Source: Pandoraea nosoerga
Lineage (GTDB): Bacteria; Pseudomonadota; Gammaproteobacteria; Burkholderiales; Burkholderiaceae
NCBI RefSeq assembly: GCF_902459585.1
Contig: NZ_CABPSC010000003.1
Span: forward strand, 310,001-374,000
Length of the DNA: 64,000 nt
Reading direction: 5' to 3'
In this document: in pieces, positions 1-8,480 of the stretch
Numbering within the stretch: position 1 is the first letter of the stretch
Layout of the letters: every line of letters starts with the position of its first letter
The notes under the pieces: model-generated
Database searches by the model: none
Seen by the model: only the letters and a program-made list of their open reading frames with translations
What the model was told of the DNA's origin: nothing
Position numbers and translations under genes: made by a program

Positions 1-547
1 ATTCGTTCTGAATCGACTCGCGATTGATCGGGTCGACCGCGCCGAACGGCTCGTCCATGAGCAGCACCGGCGGGTCGGCCGCCAGCGCGCGGATCACCCC
101 GATACGCTGCTGCTGGCCGCCCGAGAGCTCGCGCGGATAGCGCGACAGGTAGCGCTTCGGATCGAGCGCGACCATGCCCATCAGTTCGGTCGCGCGCTCG
201 CGGCAGCGCTTCTTGTCCCAGCCGAGCAGACGCGGCACGACCGTGATGTTCTCCTCGATCGTCATGTTCGGGAACAGACCGATCTGCTGGATCACGTAGC
301 CGATGTGGCGACGCAGCTCGATTTCGTTGATCTTGCCTGTGTCCTCGCCGTTCAGGAGAATGCGTCCGGACGTCGGCTTGATGAGCCGGTTGATCATCTT
401 GAGCGTGGTCGTCTTGCCGCAGCCCGACGGACCGAGGAAGACGCAGATTTCGCCCGGCGGCACCTCGAGGCTGACCGAGTTCACGGCGGTCACGGGCGTA
501 CCGTCCTTCTGGACGAAGCTTTTGGTGAGATTGTCGAGTGTAATCAT
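1..547 (-). CDS. Osmoprotectant (glycine betaine/choline-type) ABC transporter ATP-binding protein, C-terminus cut by window edge
   Basis: This is the ATPase of an OpuC/OsmU-type importer for compatible solutes; it acts on the inner face of the cytoplasmic membrane. The 182 residues visible contain Walker A GPSGCGKT (about 39-46), a Q-loop region reading GYVIQQIGLFPNMTIEENI (83-101), the ABC signature LSGGQ (141-145) and Walker B VLLMDEP (161-167). The QQIGLFP wording is typical of OpuCA/ProV-like proteins. The start ATG at 547 overlaps the stop of the upstream permease (ATGA), so the two are translationally coupled. The missing part lies left of base 1 and would include the rest of the nucleotide-binding domain and any CBS domains. 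Family assignment is firm; the substrate is inferred. Confidence 0.92.
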   Translation of the reverse strand, partial: MITLDNLTKSFVQKDGTPVTAVNSVSLEVPPGEICVFLGPSGCGKTTTLKMINRLIKPTSGRILLNGEDTGKINEIELRRHIGYVIQQIGLFPNMTIEENITVVPRLLGWDKKRCRERATELMGMVALDPKRYLSRYPRELSGGQQQRIGVIRALAADPPVLLMDEPFGAVDPINRESIQNE

Positions 548-1191
548 ACGGTTCGGATTCCTTTCGGTGTCAGCACGCGCTGCAGGCGGTGCAACAGGGT
601 GTCGGCAACGATGGCGAGCAGGCTCACCATCACCGCACCCACGACGAGCTGCCGGGTATCGCTCTGGCTGATCCCCTGGGTGATCAGCACCCCGAGACCG
701 CCCGCCCCGACGATGGCGCCGATGGCCATCACGCCAATATTCATCACGACGGCCGTGCGCACGCCGCCCAGCACCACCGGCACGGCCAGCGGCAATTCCA
801 CCAGACGCAGACGCTGCCAGAACGTCATGCCGATGCCGATACCCGCCTCGCGGATGCTCGGATCGATCTGCTGCAACGCGAGGCATGTATTGCGCATGAT
901 CGGCAGCAGCGAGTACAGAAACACGGCGGCGACGGCCGGCGCCGGGCCGATGCCCATGCCGTAGATGGACAGCGCGGGAATCATCAGGCCGAACAGCGCG
1001 ATCGAGGGAATGGTGAGCACGACGGTGGCCAAGCCGAGCACCACGCCCGACAGCCAGCGAAAACGCGTGACCAGCACGCCCAGCGGCACGCCGACCACGA
1101 TGGCCGCCCCCACCGAGGCGGCAACCAACCAGGCATGCTGGCCCGTCAAGGTCAGCACGCGGTGCCAGTTATGGGTCAGAAATTCAATCAT
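544..1191 (-). CDS. Osmoprotectant ABC transporter permease (OpuCB/YehW-like)
   Basis: This 215-residue inner-membrane permease of the BPD-type ABC superfamily forms part of the channel for betaine-like solutes. It is almost wholly hydrophobic, with about five to six membrane spans. The EAGIGIGMTFWQRLRLVELPLAVPVVLGG stretch in its second half is the EAA loop that docks the ATPase, shown here only to locate it (key residues E-A-A/G then G). Its ATG overlaps the stop of the binding protein (ATGA), and its own stop overlaps the ATPase start, so binding protein, permease and ATPase are one transcript. Two different permeases in one operon imply a heterodimeric channel, as in OpuC and OsmU systems. 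Confidence 0.92.
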   Translation of the reverse strand: MIEFLTHNWHRVLTLTGQHAWLVAASVGAAIVVGVPLGVLVTRFRWLSGVVLGLATVVLTIPSIALFGLMIPALSIYGMGIGPAPAVAAVFLYSLLPIMRNTCLALQQIDPSIREAGIGIGMTFWQRLRLVELPLAVPVVLGGVRTAVVMNIGVMAIGAIVGAGGLGVLITQGISQSDTRQLVVGAVMVSLLAIVADTLLHRLQRVLTPKGIRTV

Positions 1192-2123
1192 TGCGCGAGC
1201 CCTTCCTGTTTGAGGAACTCGCTCGCCACCTGCGACACGCTGCGGTGATCGATATCGACCTGCGCGTTCATGTCGCGCATGTTCTCGTCGTTGATCTTCG
1301 CGGCGAGCGCGTTGAGTTCGTCGGCAAGTTTCGGATTGGCGTCGAGCACTTCCCTGCGCACGACGGGCGTGGCGGCATAGGCCGGGAAGAAGCCCTTGTC
1401 GTCGGCCAGCACCTTCAGGTCGAAGCCCTTGTTGCGGCCGTCGCTCGTGTAGACGAGGCCGGCGTCGATCTGCTCGTTACGCAGCGCCGTATAGACGAGC
1501 CCCGGGTCCATCTGCTTGATGTTGCGGCGCTCGAGATGGAAATCGTAGAGCGCCTCCATCGGCTCGAGGCCGTCGGAGCGGCCGACGAATTCCATGTCGA
1601 AGGCGAACTGCATCTTCGGGTTCGCGCGGAATTTTTCCACCAGCTGCGAGACGGTTTCCAGCCCTTCTTCGCGGGCGATCTTGCCCGGCACCGCGAAGGC
1701 GTAGGTGTTGTTGAGCGTCGACGGATTGAGCCAGACGAGACCGATCTTGCCGTCGAGTTCCTTCACGCGCTCGTAAGTCTGCTGCGGATCGAGCTTCTCG
1801 GTGACCTTGTTGTAGACGATGAGCGAGGTGCCGGTGTACTCCCAGACGATGTCGAGCTGGTTGCTCTCCATGCCCTGGCGCATGACCACGCTGCCCAGCC
1901 CGTTCTTCAGTTCGACGTCGTACCCCTTGCTGCGCAGGTACTGTGCCGTCATCTCCGACAGAATCAACTGCTCGGTGAAGTTCTTGCCGCCGATGGTGAG
2001 CGTTGCGGCCTGCGCCGCCGTAGCGCTCGCGGCCATCACGCCAAGCGCCAGGCATGCCGCGCCGAGCCCCCGCATCCAGCGAGCCACGCGGCCGGTGAGC
2101 GCACGGGAAATTGAAACTTGCAT
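1188..2123 (-). CDS. Osmoprotectant ABC transporter substrate-binding protein (OpuCC/OsmX/YehZ-like)
   Basis: This is a periplasmic solute-binding protein of the QAT family, 311 residues. It starts with a Sec signal peptide of about 36 residues ending ATAAQA, and the mature chain begins ATLTIGGKNFTEQ. The phrase GGKNFTEQ(L/I) is a hallmark of OpuAC/OpuCC-type proteins. I chose the ATG at 2123 because AAGGAG lies about 10 bases upstream; the longer reading frame would need a TTG at 2147. It starts 20 bases after the stop of the first permease and is coupled to the second. Binding of betaine, choline or a similar quaternary amine is inferred from the family. Confidence 0.92.
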   Translation of the reverse strand: MQVSISRALTGRVARWMRGLGAACLALGVMAASATAAQAATLTIGGKNFTEQLILSEMTAQYLRSKGYDVELKNGLGSVVMRQGMESNQLDIVWEYTGTSLIVYNKVTEKLDPQQTYERVKELDGKIGLVWLNPSTLNNTYAFAVPGKIAREEGLETVSQLVEKFRANPKMQFAFDMEFVGRSDGLEPMEALYDFHLERRNIKQMDPGLVYTALRNEQIDAGLVYTSDGRNKGFDLKVLADDKGFFPAYAATPVVRREVLDANPKLADELNALAAKINDENMRDMNAQVDIDHRSVSQVASEFLKQEGLAQ

Positions 2124-2143
2124 ACGTGTGTATCTCCTTTGTC

Positions 2144-2878
2144 TCAACGCGTCGCCGCGCCGTGGCGTGCGAACCAGAGGCCGCTCGCGAAGGCGACGAG
2201 GCCGTCGAGCACGAGTGCGAGGAGCGCCGTCCCGGCCGCGCCGAGCAGCAACTTCGTCGGATCGTTGAGGTAGATGCCCGGGAAGATCAGCTGTCCCAGG
2301 CTGTCCGCGCCGATGAGGAACGCGAGCGGCGCCGTACCGACATTGATCGCCAGCGCGGTGCGAATGCCGCCGATGATCACCGGCATGGCGTTGGGCAGAT
2401 CGACGCGAAACAGTATCTGCGCCGGTGTCATGCCCATGCCGCGCGCCGATTCGCGCAACGCGGCGGGTACCTGGCGCAAGCCCTCATAGGAATTGCGCAC
2501 GATGGGCAGCAGCGACGCGAGCCACAACGCCAGAATGGCGGGCCGGTCACCGATGCCGAGCACGGCCATCGACAGCGCCAGCACGGCAAGCGACGGCAGC
2601 GTGTTGCCGATGTTGAAAACCTGCACGGCACGCTCGGCGTGCTTCTCGAACATCGGCCGCGAGATCACCACGCCCGCCGGTACGCCGATCGCGATGGCCA
2701 GCGCCATCGATATCGCCACGAGCTTCAGGTGCTGTTGGGTGTAATAGATCAGGTCACCCCGGTATTTGGCGAGCGTGTCGACGCCCAGCCAATACACCAG
2801 GCCGGTGACTGCGGCGGCGACGCCGAGCAGCCCGAAGCCGGCCAGATAGAGAATGCGATACTGCTTCGCCACGTTCAT
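2144..2878 (-). CDS. Osmoprotectant ABC transporter permease (OpuCD/YehY-like), first gene of the operon
   Basis: This second permease of the importer has about 244 residues. An N-terminal membrane anchor (YRILYLAGFGLLGVAAAVTG) precedes the conserved permease domain. The EAA-like loop is near ESARGMGMTPAQILFRVDLP. The ATG at 2878 is preceded by AGGGAG at good spacing, which decides it over in-frame starts further upstream. As the promoter-proximal gene of a minus-strand operon (permease, binding protein, permease, ATPase), its transcript probably starts in the gene-free stretch to its right. OsmU/YehWXYZ relatives respond to osmotic or stationary-phase stress; no specific promoter could be assigned here. 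Confidence 0.9.
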   Translation of the reverse strand: MNVAKQYRILYLAGFGLLGVAAAVTGLVYWLGVDTLAKYRGDLIYYTQQHLKLVAISMALAIAIGVPAGVVISRPMFEKHAERAVQVFNIGNTLPSLAVLALSMAVLGIGDRPAILALWLASLLPIVRNSYEGLRQVPAALRESARGMGMTPAQILFRVDLPNAMPVIIGGIRTALAINVGTAPLAFLIGADSLGQLIFPGIYLNDPTKLLLGAAGTALLALVLDGLVAFASGLWFARHGAATR

Positions 2879-3756
2879 GCTCCCTTTGAATGGGTTGGCA
2901 GCGCTGGCGCGAGGCAATAGCGATCGCCCCGCGTGACAACGCGGTCAAACAAGCATGACAACTGTTAGCTGCCTTGCGAATTGTGAAGTGTTCGCTCCGA
3001 AGGTCTGTGATAGACGACGGTGACGAACCAGGCGTCGCGTGATGCGACATGAGAGACGAGCTTTCGACGCCATGAGCGCCTGGGCCTCTCGGTGCACGCT
3101 TATTGAAAGCGCGCGAAAGTTTTACTGCACGAACTCATTGCTTGATGGAACGGATCGCCGGCGCAACGAGGAACACCGGCAACGCTTGCATTTCTGTGTT
3201 TCTATGGGCCAACCGCAGCGATTGGCTTTTTTTATTCTAGTACAGATAGTGCGTCGATGCCAACCCATAGAGCGCGTTTCGTGAAGAATTCCGGGAAATT
3301 ACACGCAAATCCGGCACAATTTCCTCACATCCATAGGACAACGAACCAATTGCGTGCGCTGTAATGGCCCGTCATTGCTGGCATAGCGGCCTGCGGCATG
3401 CCCTTGTCCCGAAATCCTGCATTTTTGCGTTCCGCATAGCGGTCCTGCGTGCCGCGTCGTTTTATTTTTCCACATGACATCCGTCATTTGTAACGACCGT
3501 TTGAAGTGCCCTGCAAGGCGCGCGTCCAGGGGGCCGAACGGATAATTGGAGGCGTCGTTTGGAAACGGGTGCGAAGGCGATAAAACTCGTGTATTCTCCG
3601 AGGTTTATCTTAGTTTTCAATCATTTAGCGCAAATTCGGGGAAACACGGCGGCAACGCGAGGCCATGACCTTGCGACCCGTCGTGCGGGTGCGGTGATTG
3701 AACGGTGCAAGATGATCGTGCAAGCGCACGAAGGCGTTGATTGGCGAATAACAATT
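2879..3756. other. 878-bp gene-free region between divergent osmoprotectant operon and diguanylate cyclase
   Basis: No convincing gene is seen. The stretch is less GC-rich than its flanks, with A/T runs near 3228-3240 and 3460-3475, as expected for two divergent promoters. An imperfect direct repeat GCATAGCGG(n)CCTGCG occurs at about 3381 and 3434. A short inverted repeat ATGAC/GTCAT lies near 3473-3486. Short reading frames here have no ribosome site or recognisable protein. I looked for a c-di-GMP (GEMM) riboswitch before the cyclase and did not see its conserved core. An upstream in-frame start of the cyclase could extend coding into the last part. Confidence 0.5.
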
Positions 3757-5139
3757 ATGAAAAGTACCATCAGCCGTACCGAACAGGGCAACCGCGCTGC
3801 CGCGACCACGATATTGGTCGCCTGCGCCGCGTTGACGCTCGCGGGGTTTCTCACACGCGCATTCGAAGGCGCCGTGAACCCGCTGCTGACCTTCTTCCTC
3901 GTGTCGGCCGGCGGCATCCTCAATCTTTCCACTGCATGCCTGCTGGGCGTGCAGTACCTCTACAACGGCAAGCGTTATTTCGCCCAGTTCGGCTGTGCGT
4001 TTCTGCTGCGCGGCCTGTTCATGTTCACCGAGGGCGTGCTGCTCGCCAACCAGCTCGCCGGCATTGCGGCGCATGTCACGCGCGCGCCGTTCTGGCTGGC
4101 GCTGGTGGCCGAAGCCAGTTTTGCAGCATACGTCATGCTCAGCGTGCGCAGCTACGCCCGCACGCGCAGCGATCCGCACACGCGGCCGGGCTATCGGGAG
4201 GCGGCGCGCTATGGCGCGACCGTCCTGTTCATCTGGGTGGGGGTATCGCTCTCGCTCATCGCGCTCGTCGGTGCGGGGCGCACGCTGGTCACACCGCATC
4301 TCGCCGGAGGCCTCGACGCCGAGACGCTTGCGCTCGGCGCGCTCTTCGTCGCTTACGTGGCGCTCTGGTGGCGCGTCGCGGCGGTAACGCGCCTGTCGCA
4401 CAAGCTCTTCCTGCTGGTGTGGGTCGTGGTGACCATCTCGCTGTGCCAGCTGCTGCTCTCGCTTACGGCACCAAGCGAAGCGTCCTATCAATGGTACGCC
4501 GCGCGCCTGCTCGCGCTGGCCTCGCCGGGCGTGGCAACGCTCGCACTCGTCTGGGAGATCACCCGCCAATACCAGTCGCTCGCGCTGACGAACACGGATC
4601 TGGTGGAGAAGGTCTTCATCGATCCGCTCACCCACATCTACAACCGTCGCTATTTCGACAACCGGATTCGTCTGGTGGCCGAGCGCGTGCAGCAGCGCTC
4701 GATTCCGCTCTCGGTGCTGCTCATCGACATCGACTATTTCAAGCAGGTGAACGACCGCTACGGGCATCCGTTCGGCGACGCCGTCCTGCAGCGCATCGCC
4801 AACACGATTCAGCACTGCATCCGTTTGCCGAGCGACTTTGCCGTGCGGCTCGGCGGCGAGGAATTCGCCGTGGTACTGCCCGAAATCGATCAGCATGCGG
4901 CGCTGCGCGTGGCCGATCGCATCCGTGAATCGGTCAAGCGCGCGAGCACCGACCTGCTACCGGCCAAGGCGCGCGACGACGGCGAGTCGATCACGATCAG
5001 CGTGGGAATTGCCTCCTGGCAGCCGGGCGAGCCGCTGATCATCAGCTCGATGCTCGAGCGCGCCGACCAGGCGCTCTATCAGGCCAAGCACAAGGGGCGC
5101 GATCAGAGTGTGCTGGGCGGCGGACAAATGGCCGCGTGA
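3757..5139 (+). CDS. Membrane-bound GGDEF-domain diguanylate cyclase
   Basis: This enzyme is predicted to make cyclic di-GMP from two GTP. From the chosen ATG it has 460 residues. Several membrane helices occupy roughly residues 15-270, and a GGDEF domain follows from D289 (DPLTHIYNRR) to the end. The active-site motif is GGEEF at 366-370, so the A-site is intact. The product-inhibition I-site (RxxD five residues before GGEEF) reads LPSD, with the Arg shifted one place, so it is probably absent. The start is uncertain: an in-frame ATG at 3712 and a frame open to 3559 exist, none with a strong ribosome site. The sensory input of the membrane part is unknown. Confidence 0.88.
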   Translation: MKSTISRTEQGNRAAATTILVACAALTLAGFLTRAFEGAVNPLLTFFLVSAGGILNLSTACLLGVQYLYNGKRYFAQFGCAFLLRGLFMFTEGVLLANQLAGIAAHVTRAPFWLALVAEASFAAYVMLSVRSYARTRSDPHTRPGYREAARYGATVLFIWVGVSLSLIALVGAGRTLVTPHLAGGLDAETLALGALFVAYVALWWRVAAVTRLSHKLFLLVWVVVTISLCQLLLSLTAPSEASYQWYAARLLALASPGVATLALVWEITRQYQSLALTNTDLVEKVFIDPLTHIYNRRYFDNRIRLVAERVQQRSIPLSVLLIDIDYFKQVNDRYGHPFGDAVLQRIANTIQHCIRLPSDFAVRLGGEEFAVVLPEIDQHAALRVADRIRESVKRASTDLLPAKARDDGESITISVGIASWQPGEPLIISSMLERADQALYQAKHKGRDQSVLGGGQMAA

Positions 5140-5170
5140 GGCCGGATCGTGGCAGGCCGGACGAAACGGC

Positions 5171-5187
5171 GGCCGCCGCGGGCGGCC
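5171..5187. terminator. GC-rich hairpin between convergent diguanylate cyclase and VOC gene
   Basis: A 7-bp perfect stem, GGCCGCC / GGCGGCC with a GCG loop, sits directly against the stop codon of the VOC gene and 31 bases after the stop of the cyclase gene. There is no long T-run on either side (the minus strand continues GCCGTTTCG), so it is at best a weak terminator for convergent transcripts. Confidence 0.4.
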
Positions 5188-5613
5188 TCACCCGCCGCGC
5201 GACGCGTTGGGCGGCCCCTTGAGCTCGATGGTGTTGCCGTCCGGATCGTTGAGATAGCACGACGGCCCTTCACCATGCGCGCCATAGCGCTGCACGACTT
5301 CACCGAGCGTCACCCCATGCGAGGCGAGCCCGCGCCGGATGGCCTCGTCATCGAACGGCTCGACGCGCAGGCAGAAGTGGTCCATGTTGCGAGCCTCCGC
5401 ACCCGGCGCGGCCCCGCCCCGGCGGCCGATCGTGCCGTCCACGTCGACCAGATCGATCAGCGAATCGCCGGCCCGCAGCTGCACGAGCCCGAGATCGGCC
5501 TGCGCTTTCTCCAGCGTGCACCCAAGCACATCGACATAGAAGTGCTGGAGCCGGGCCACGTCGTTGGTGCGCAGCACGACATGGTCGAGAGCGACGAACG
5601 GGATTTTCATCAT
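5188..5613 (-). CDS. VOC-fold (glyoxalase/bleomycin-resistance superfamily) protein
   Basis: This 141-residue protein has the paired beta-alpha-beta-beta-beta layout of the vicinal oxygen chelate fold. The first module begins FVALDHVVLRTNDVARLQHFYVDVLG; the second contains MDHFCLRVEP and ends with the family signature YLNDPDGNTIEL. Likely metal ligands are H10 or H11 in the first strand, the mid-chain His of MDHFCL and the Glu of IEL. The substrate is unknown; relatives include lactoylglutathione lyases and dioxygenases. Its ATG overlaps the stop of spoVR (ATGA), making it the last gene of the prkA-yeaH-spoVR transcript. That context suggests a stress or detoxification role, which is inference. 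Confidence 0.85.
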   Translation of the reverse strand: MMKIPFVALDHVVLRTNDVARLQHFYVDVLGCTLEKAQADLGLVQLRAGDSLIDLVDVDGTIGRRGGAAPGAEARNMDHFCLRVEPFDDEAIRRGLASHGVTLGEVVQRYGAHGEGPSCYLNDPDGNTIELKGPPNASRGG

Positions 5614-7154
5614 GCGCTCAACGCGTAGCGCCGCCGCTTCTCGACCTTGGTCTCGTGGGTCATTTCGCTGCGGCCGTCTTCGAATACAGTCTCGAGCCGC
5701 ACCGTGAATCCCCACAGGCGCGCAACGTGCTTGAGCACTTCTTCGAAGCTGTCGTCGAGCGGCTTGCGATCGCTTTGCACATGACGCAGCGTAAGCGATC
5801 GGTCGCCATGCAGGTCGACGTGCGCGACCTGGATGTTCGGCTCGAGCTGGCTCAGGTTGTACTGCTGCGCGAGCATCTCGCGGATCTCGCGGTATCCCGA
5901 GTCGTTGTGAATCGCGGTGACGCGCAGGCGGCTGTCGCGGTCGTCGTCGAGCACCGAGAACAGTTTCAGGTCGCGGATGACCTTCGGCGAGAGGAACTGC
6001 TGGATGAAGCTCTCGTCCTTGAAGTTGCGCATGGCGAAGTCGAGCGTCTTGAGCCAGTCGCTGCCGGCGATGTCGGGCGCCCAGCGACGGTCCTCGTCGG
6101 TCGGCGACTCGCACATGCGGCGAATGTCCTGGAACATCGCGAAACCGAGTGCGTACGGATTCAGGCCGCTGTAGTACGGACTGTCGAACGACGGCTGATA
6201 GACCACGTTCGTGTGCGCGTGAAGAAACTCCATCATGAAAGCGTCGTTGACGAGCTTCTCCTTGTAGAGCTGCTGGAGAATCGTGTAGTGCCAGAACGTG
6301 GCCCAGCCCTCGTTCATCACCTTCGTCTGGCGCTGCGGATAGAAGTACTGCGCGAGCTTGCGCACGATGCGCACGATTTCGCGCTGCCACGGGGCGAGCT
6401 TCGGGGCGTTCTTCTCGAAGAAGTACAGCAGATTCTCCTGCGGCTCGCTCGGGAACGGCGGCTCCTCCGATTCGGTAGGGTCGAGCCCGTCGTCCTCGTC
6501 GTCATCGTGCAGCACGTGGTTGGGCAGCGTGCGCCAAAGGTCGTTGATCTGCATCTGCAGATAGTTCTCGCGCTCCTTCTGGCGCGCCTGCTCCTGTGCG
6601 AGTGACAGGCGCTTGGGCCGCTTGTAGCGATCCACGCCGTAGTTCATGAGCGCATGGCATGAATCGAGCAGCAGTTCCACGGCCTGCTCGCCGTAGCGCT
6701 GCTCGCACTCGGTGATGTAATTGCGCGCGAAAAGCAGGTAATCGACGATGGCGTCGGCGCTCGTCCACGTGCGGAACAGGTAATTTCCCTTGAAGAACGA
6801 GTTATGGCCGTAGCTGGCGTGCGCGATGGTCAGCGCCTGCATCGTCATGCTGTTCTCCTCCATCAGGTACGCGATGCAGGGGTTCGAGTTGATGACGATC
6901 TCGTAGGCGAGCCCCATTTGCCCGCGCTTGTAGCCGCGCTCGGACGACAGGAAGTGCTTGCCGTAGGACCAGTGGTGATAGCCGATGGGCAGGCCCACGG
7001 TGGCGTAGGCGTCGAGCATCTGCTCGGCAGTGATGATCTCGATCTGGTTCGGGTACGTGTCGAGCCGGAAGTCCGACGCGATGCGCGCGATCTCCTGCTC
7101 GTAGCGCTGAATCAGTTCGAACGTCCATTCCGATCCGGTGGATATGTACGCCAT
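5610..7154 (-). CDS. SpoVR family protein (YcgB-like)
   Basis: This 514-residue cytoplasmic protein belongs to the SpoVR/YcgB family, whose biochemical role is not established. The name comes from Bacillus spore cortex formation, but non-sporulating proteobacteria carry it next to prkA. Visible family features include the N-terminal YISTGSEWTFELIQRYEQEI, the YHHWSYGKHF stretch near residue 60, and the His-rich MNEGWATFWHYTILQQLY region near 290. These conserved His/Glu residues could bind metal, but that is unproven. Length matches E. coli YcgB. It follows yeaH by 48 bases and precedes the VOC gene with an ATGA overlap, so it is part of the minus-strand stress operon. Confidence 0.93.
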   Translation of the reverse strand: MAYISTGSEWTFELIQRYEQEIARIASDFRLDTYPNQIEIITAEQMLDAYATVGLPIGYHHWSYGKHFLSSERGYKRGQMGLAYEIVINSNPCIAYLMEENSMTMQALTIAHASYGHNSFFKGNYLFRTWTSADAIVDYLLFARNYITECEQRYGEQAVELLLDSCHALMNYGVDRYKRPKRLSLAQEQARQKERENYLQMQINDLWRTLPNHVLHDDDEDDGLDPTESEEPPFPSEPQENLLYFFEKNAPKLAPWQREIVRIVRKLAQYFYPQRQTKVMNEGWATFWHYTILQQLYKEKLVNDAFMMEFLHAHTNVVYQPSFDSPYYSGLNPYALGFAMFQDIRRMCESPTDEDRRWAPDIAGSDWLKTLDFAMRNFKDESFIQQFLSPKVIRDLKLFSVLDDDRDSRLRVTAIHNDSGYREIREMLAQQYNLSQLEPNIQVAHVDLHGDRSLTLRHVQSDRKPLDDSFEEVLKHVARLWGFTVRLETVFEDGRSEMTHETKVEKRRRYALSA

Positions 7155-7202
7155 GATGCGTCCTCGTTGCGGTGCGGGCTCCGGGGCGGCGCCGGGCGGC
7201 GA

Positions 7203-8465
7203 TCAGGCCGCCTTCTTCTTGAACAGATCGTGCAGCACCGGGTAGATTTCGGCCGCTTCCATGATGCGTTGCATCGCGAAATTCGGGTACTGCTGCTTGA
7301 CCGACAGGTATTCGTTCCACAGATTCTGCGGCTCGGCGCTGGCGACTTCGACATACGCGAAGTACTGGACCGCCGGCATGATCGTCTGGAGCAGCAGATC
7401 GCGGCAGATCGGCGAATCGCCGTCCCAGTTGTCGCCATCGGAGACCTGCGCGCCGTAGATGTTCCAGTCGCTCGGCGAGTAGCGATCCGCGATGATCTCC
7501 GTCATCAGCTTGAGCGCGCTCGACACGACGGTGCCGCCGGACTCGCGCGCGTAGAAGAAGTCGTCTTCGTTGACCTCCTTGGCGGTCGTATGGTGACGGA
7601 TGAGCACGAGATCGATGCGCTCGTAGTTATGCCGCAGGAACAGGTACAGCAGCATGAAGAAGCGCTTGGCGAGATCCTTGCGGCTCTGGTCCATCGACCC
7701 GGATACGTCCATCAGGCAGAACATGACGGCCTGCGCCTGCGGGCGCGGCTGCATGATCCGGTTCGAATAGCGCAAATCGAGCTTCTCGATGTAGGGAATT
7801 GCCTCCACGCGAGTGCGCAGGTGCGTGATCTCGTGCGCGAGCGCCAGCGCGCGCGGCGAGGTGTCGCCCTCGCGCGAGACCACCTCGGCGTACTCGGCCT
7901 CCAGCTCGCGCAACTGCTTTCGATAGGGTGCCGTGAGCGCGATGCGCCGCCCCAGCGAGCTGCGCATCGTGCGAATGACGTTCAGGTTCGACGGCGTACC
8001 GTCGATGGAATACCCCGCGCGGACCTTGCGGAACTCCGGAATCTGGGCGAGCCGGCGTTTCGCGAGGTCCGGCAGGGCCATGTCCTCGAAGAAAAACTTC
8101 AGGAATTCCTCGCGCGAGAGGTTGAAGACGAAATCGTCCTCGCCCTCGCCCGAATCGCTGGCGCGGCTGCCGCCGCCACCCGCGCCCGATGGCGGACGCT
8201 CGAAGTTGTCGCCCACCACGAACTCGCGATTGCCGGGATGCACCATCTCCCGACGCCCGCCAGGCCCGTGGTGGAACAACGGCTCCGAGATGTCCTTGAC
8301 CGGGATCGAGACCTGTCCGCTGCCATCGATGTCGGTGATCTTGCGCCCGCCCACCGCCTTCGCGACCGCACGACGAATCTGCTCGCGGTAGCGTTTGATG
8401 AACCGTTGCTGATTGATGGCGCTTTTGTTCTTGCCGTTTTGCCGTCTGTCGATGATTGCTGACAT
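7203..8465 (-). CDS. yeaH: DUF444 / YeaH family protein with von Willebrand A-like fold
   Basis: This 420-residue protein is the usual partner of the PrkA kinase. The N-terminal part holds the conserved HHGPGGRREMVHPGNREF stretch (about 65-82), followed by a Gly/Ser-rich linker (93-108). The C-terminal half begins VMFCLMDVSGSMDQS, where D253, S255 and S257 form a MIDAS-like metal site typical of von Willebrand A domains. Molecular function is unknown; VWA domains usually mediate protein contacts. The gene starts 15 bases after the prkA stop and is surely co-transcribed with it. In E. coli yeaGH is induced by nitrogen starvation and RpoS-linked stress. Confidence 0.94.
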   Translation of the reverse strand: MSAIIDRRQNGKNKSAINQQRFIKRYREQIRRAVAKAVGGRKITDIDGSGQVSIPVKDISEPLFHHGPGGRREMVHPGNREFVVGDNFERPPSGAGGGGSRASDSGEGEDDFVFNLSREEFLKFFFEDMALPDLAKRRLAQIPEFRKVRAGYSIDGTPSNLNVIRTMRSSLGRRIALTAPYRKQLRELEAEYAEVVSREGDTSPRALALAHEITHLRTRVEAIPYIEKLDLRYSNRIMQPRPQAQAVMFCLMDVSGSMDQSRKDLAKRFFMLLYLFLRHNYERIDLVLIRHHTTAKEVNEDDFFYARESGGTVVSSALKLMTEIIADRYSPSDWNIYGAQVSDGDNWDGDSPICRDLLLQTIMPAVQYFAYVEVASAEPQNLWNEYLSVKQQYPNFAMQRIMEAAEIYPVLHDLFKKKAA

Positions 8466-8480
8466 AGTGGCCCCGATGGA

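Noticed and set aside
1888-1930. Sense/antisense long frames over the osmoprotectant operon (for example on the plus strand from 1191 to 2114).
   Set aside because: They are mirror frames of strongly recognised minus-strand genes, caused by GC-rich codon bias.
2879-3756. c-di-GMP riboswitch before the diguanylate cyclase.
   Set aside because: The conserved GEMM core and tetraloop-receptor bases were not found by eye.
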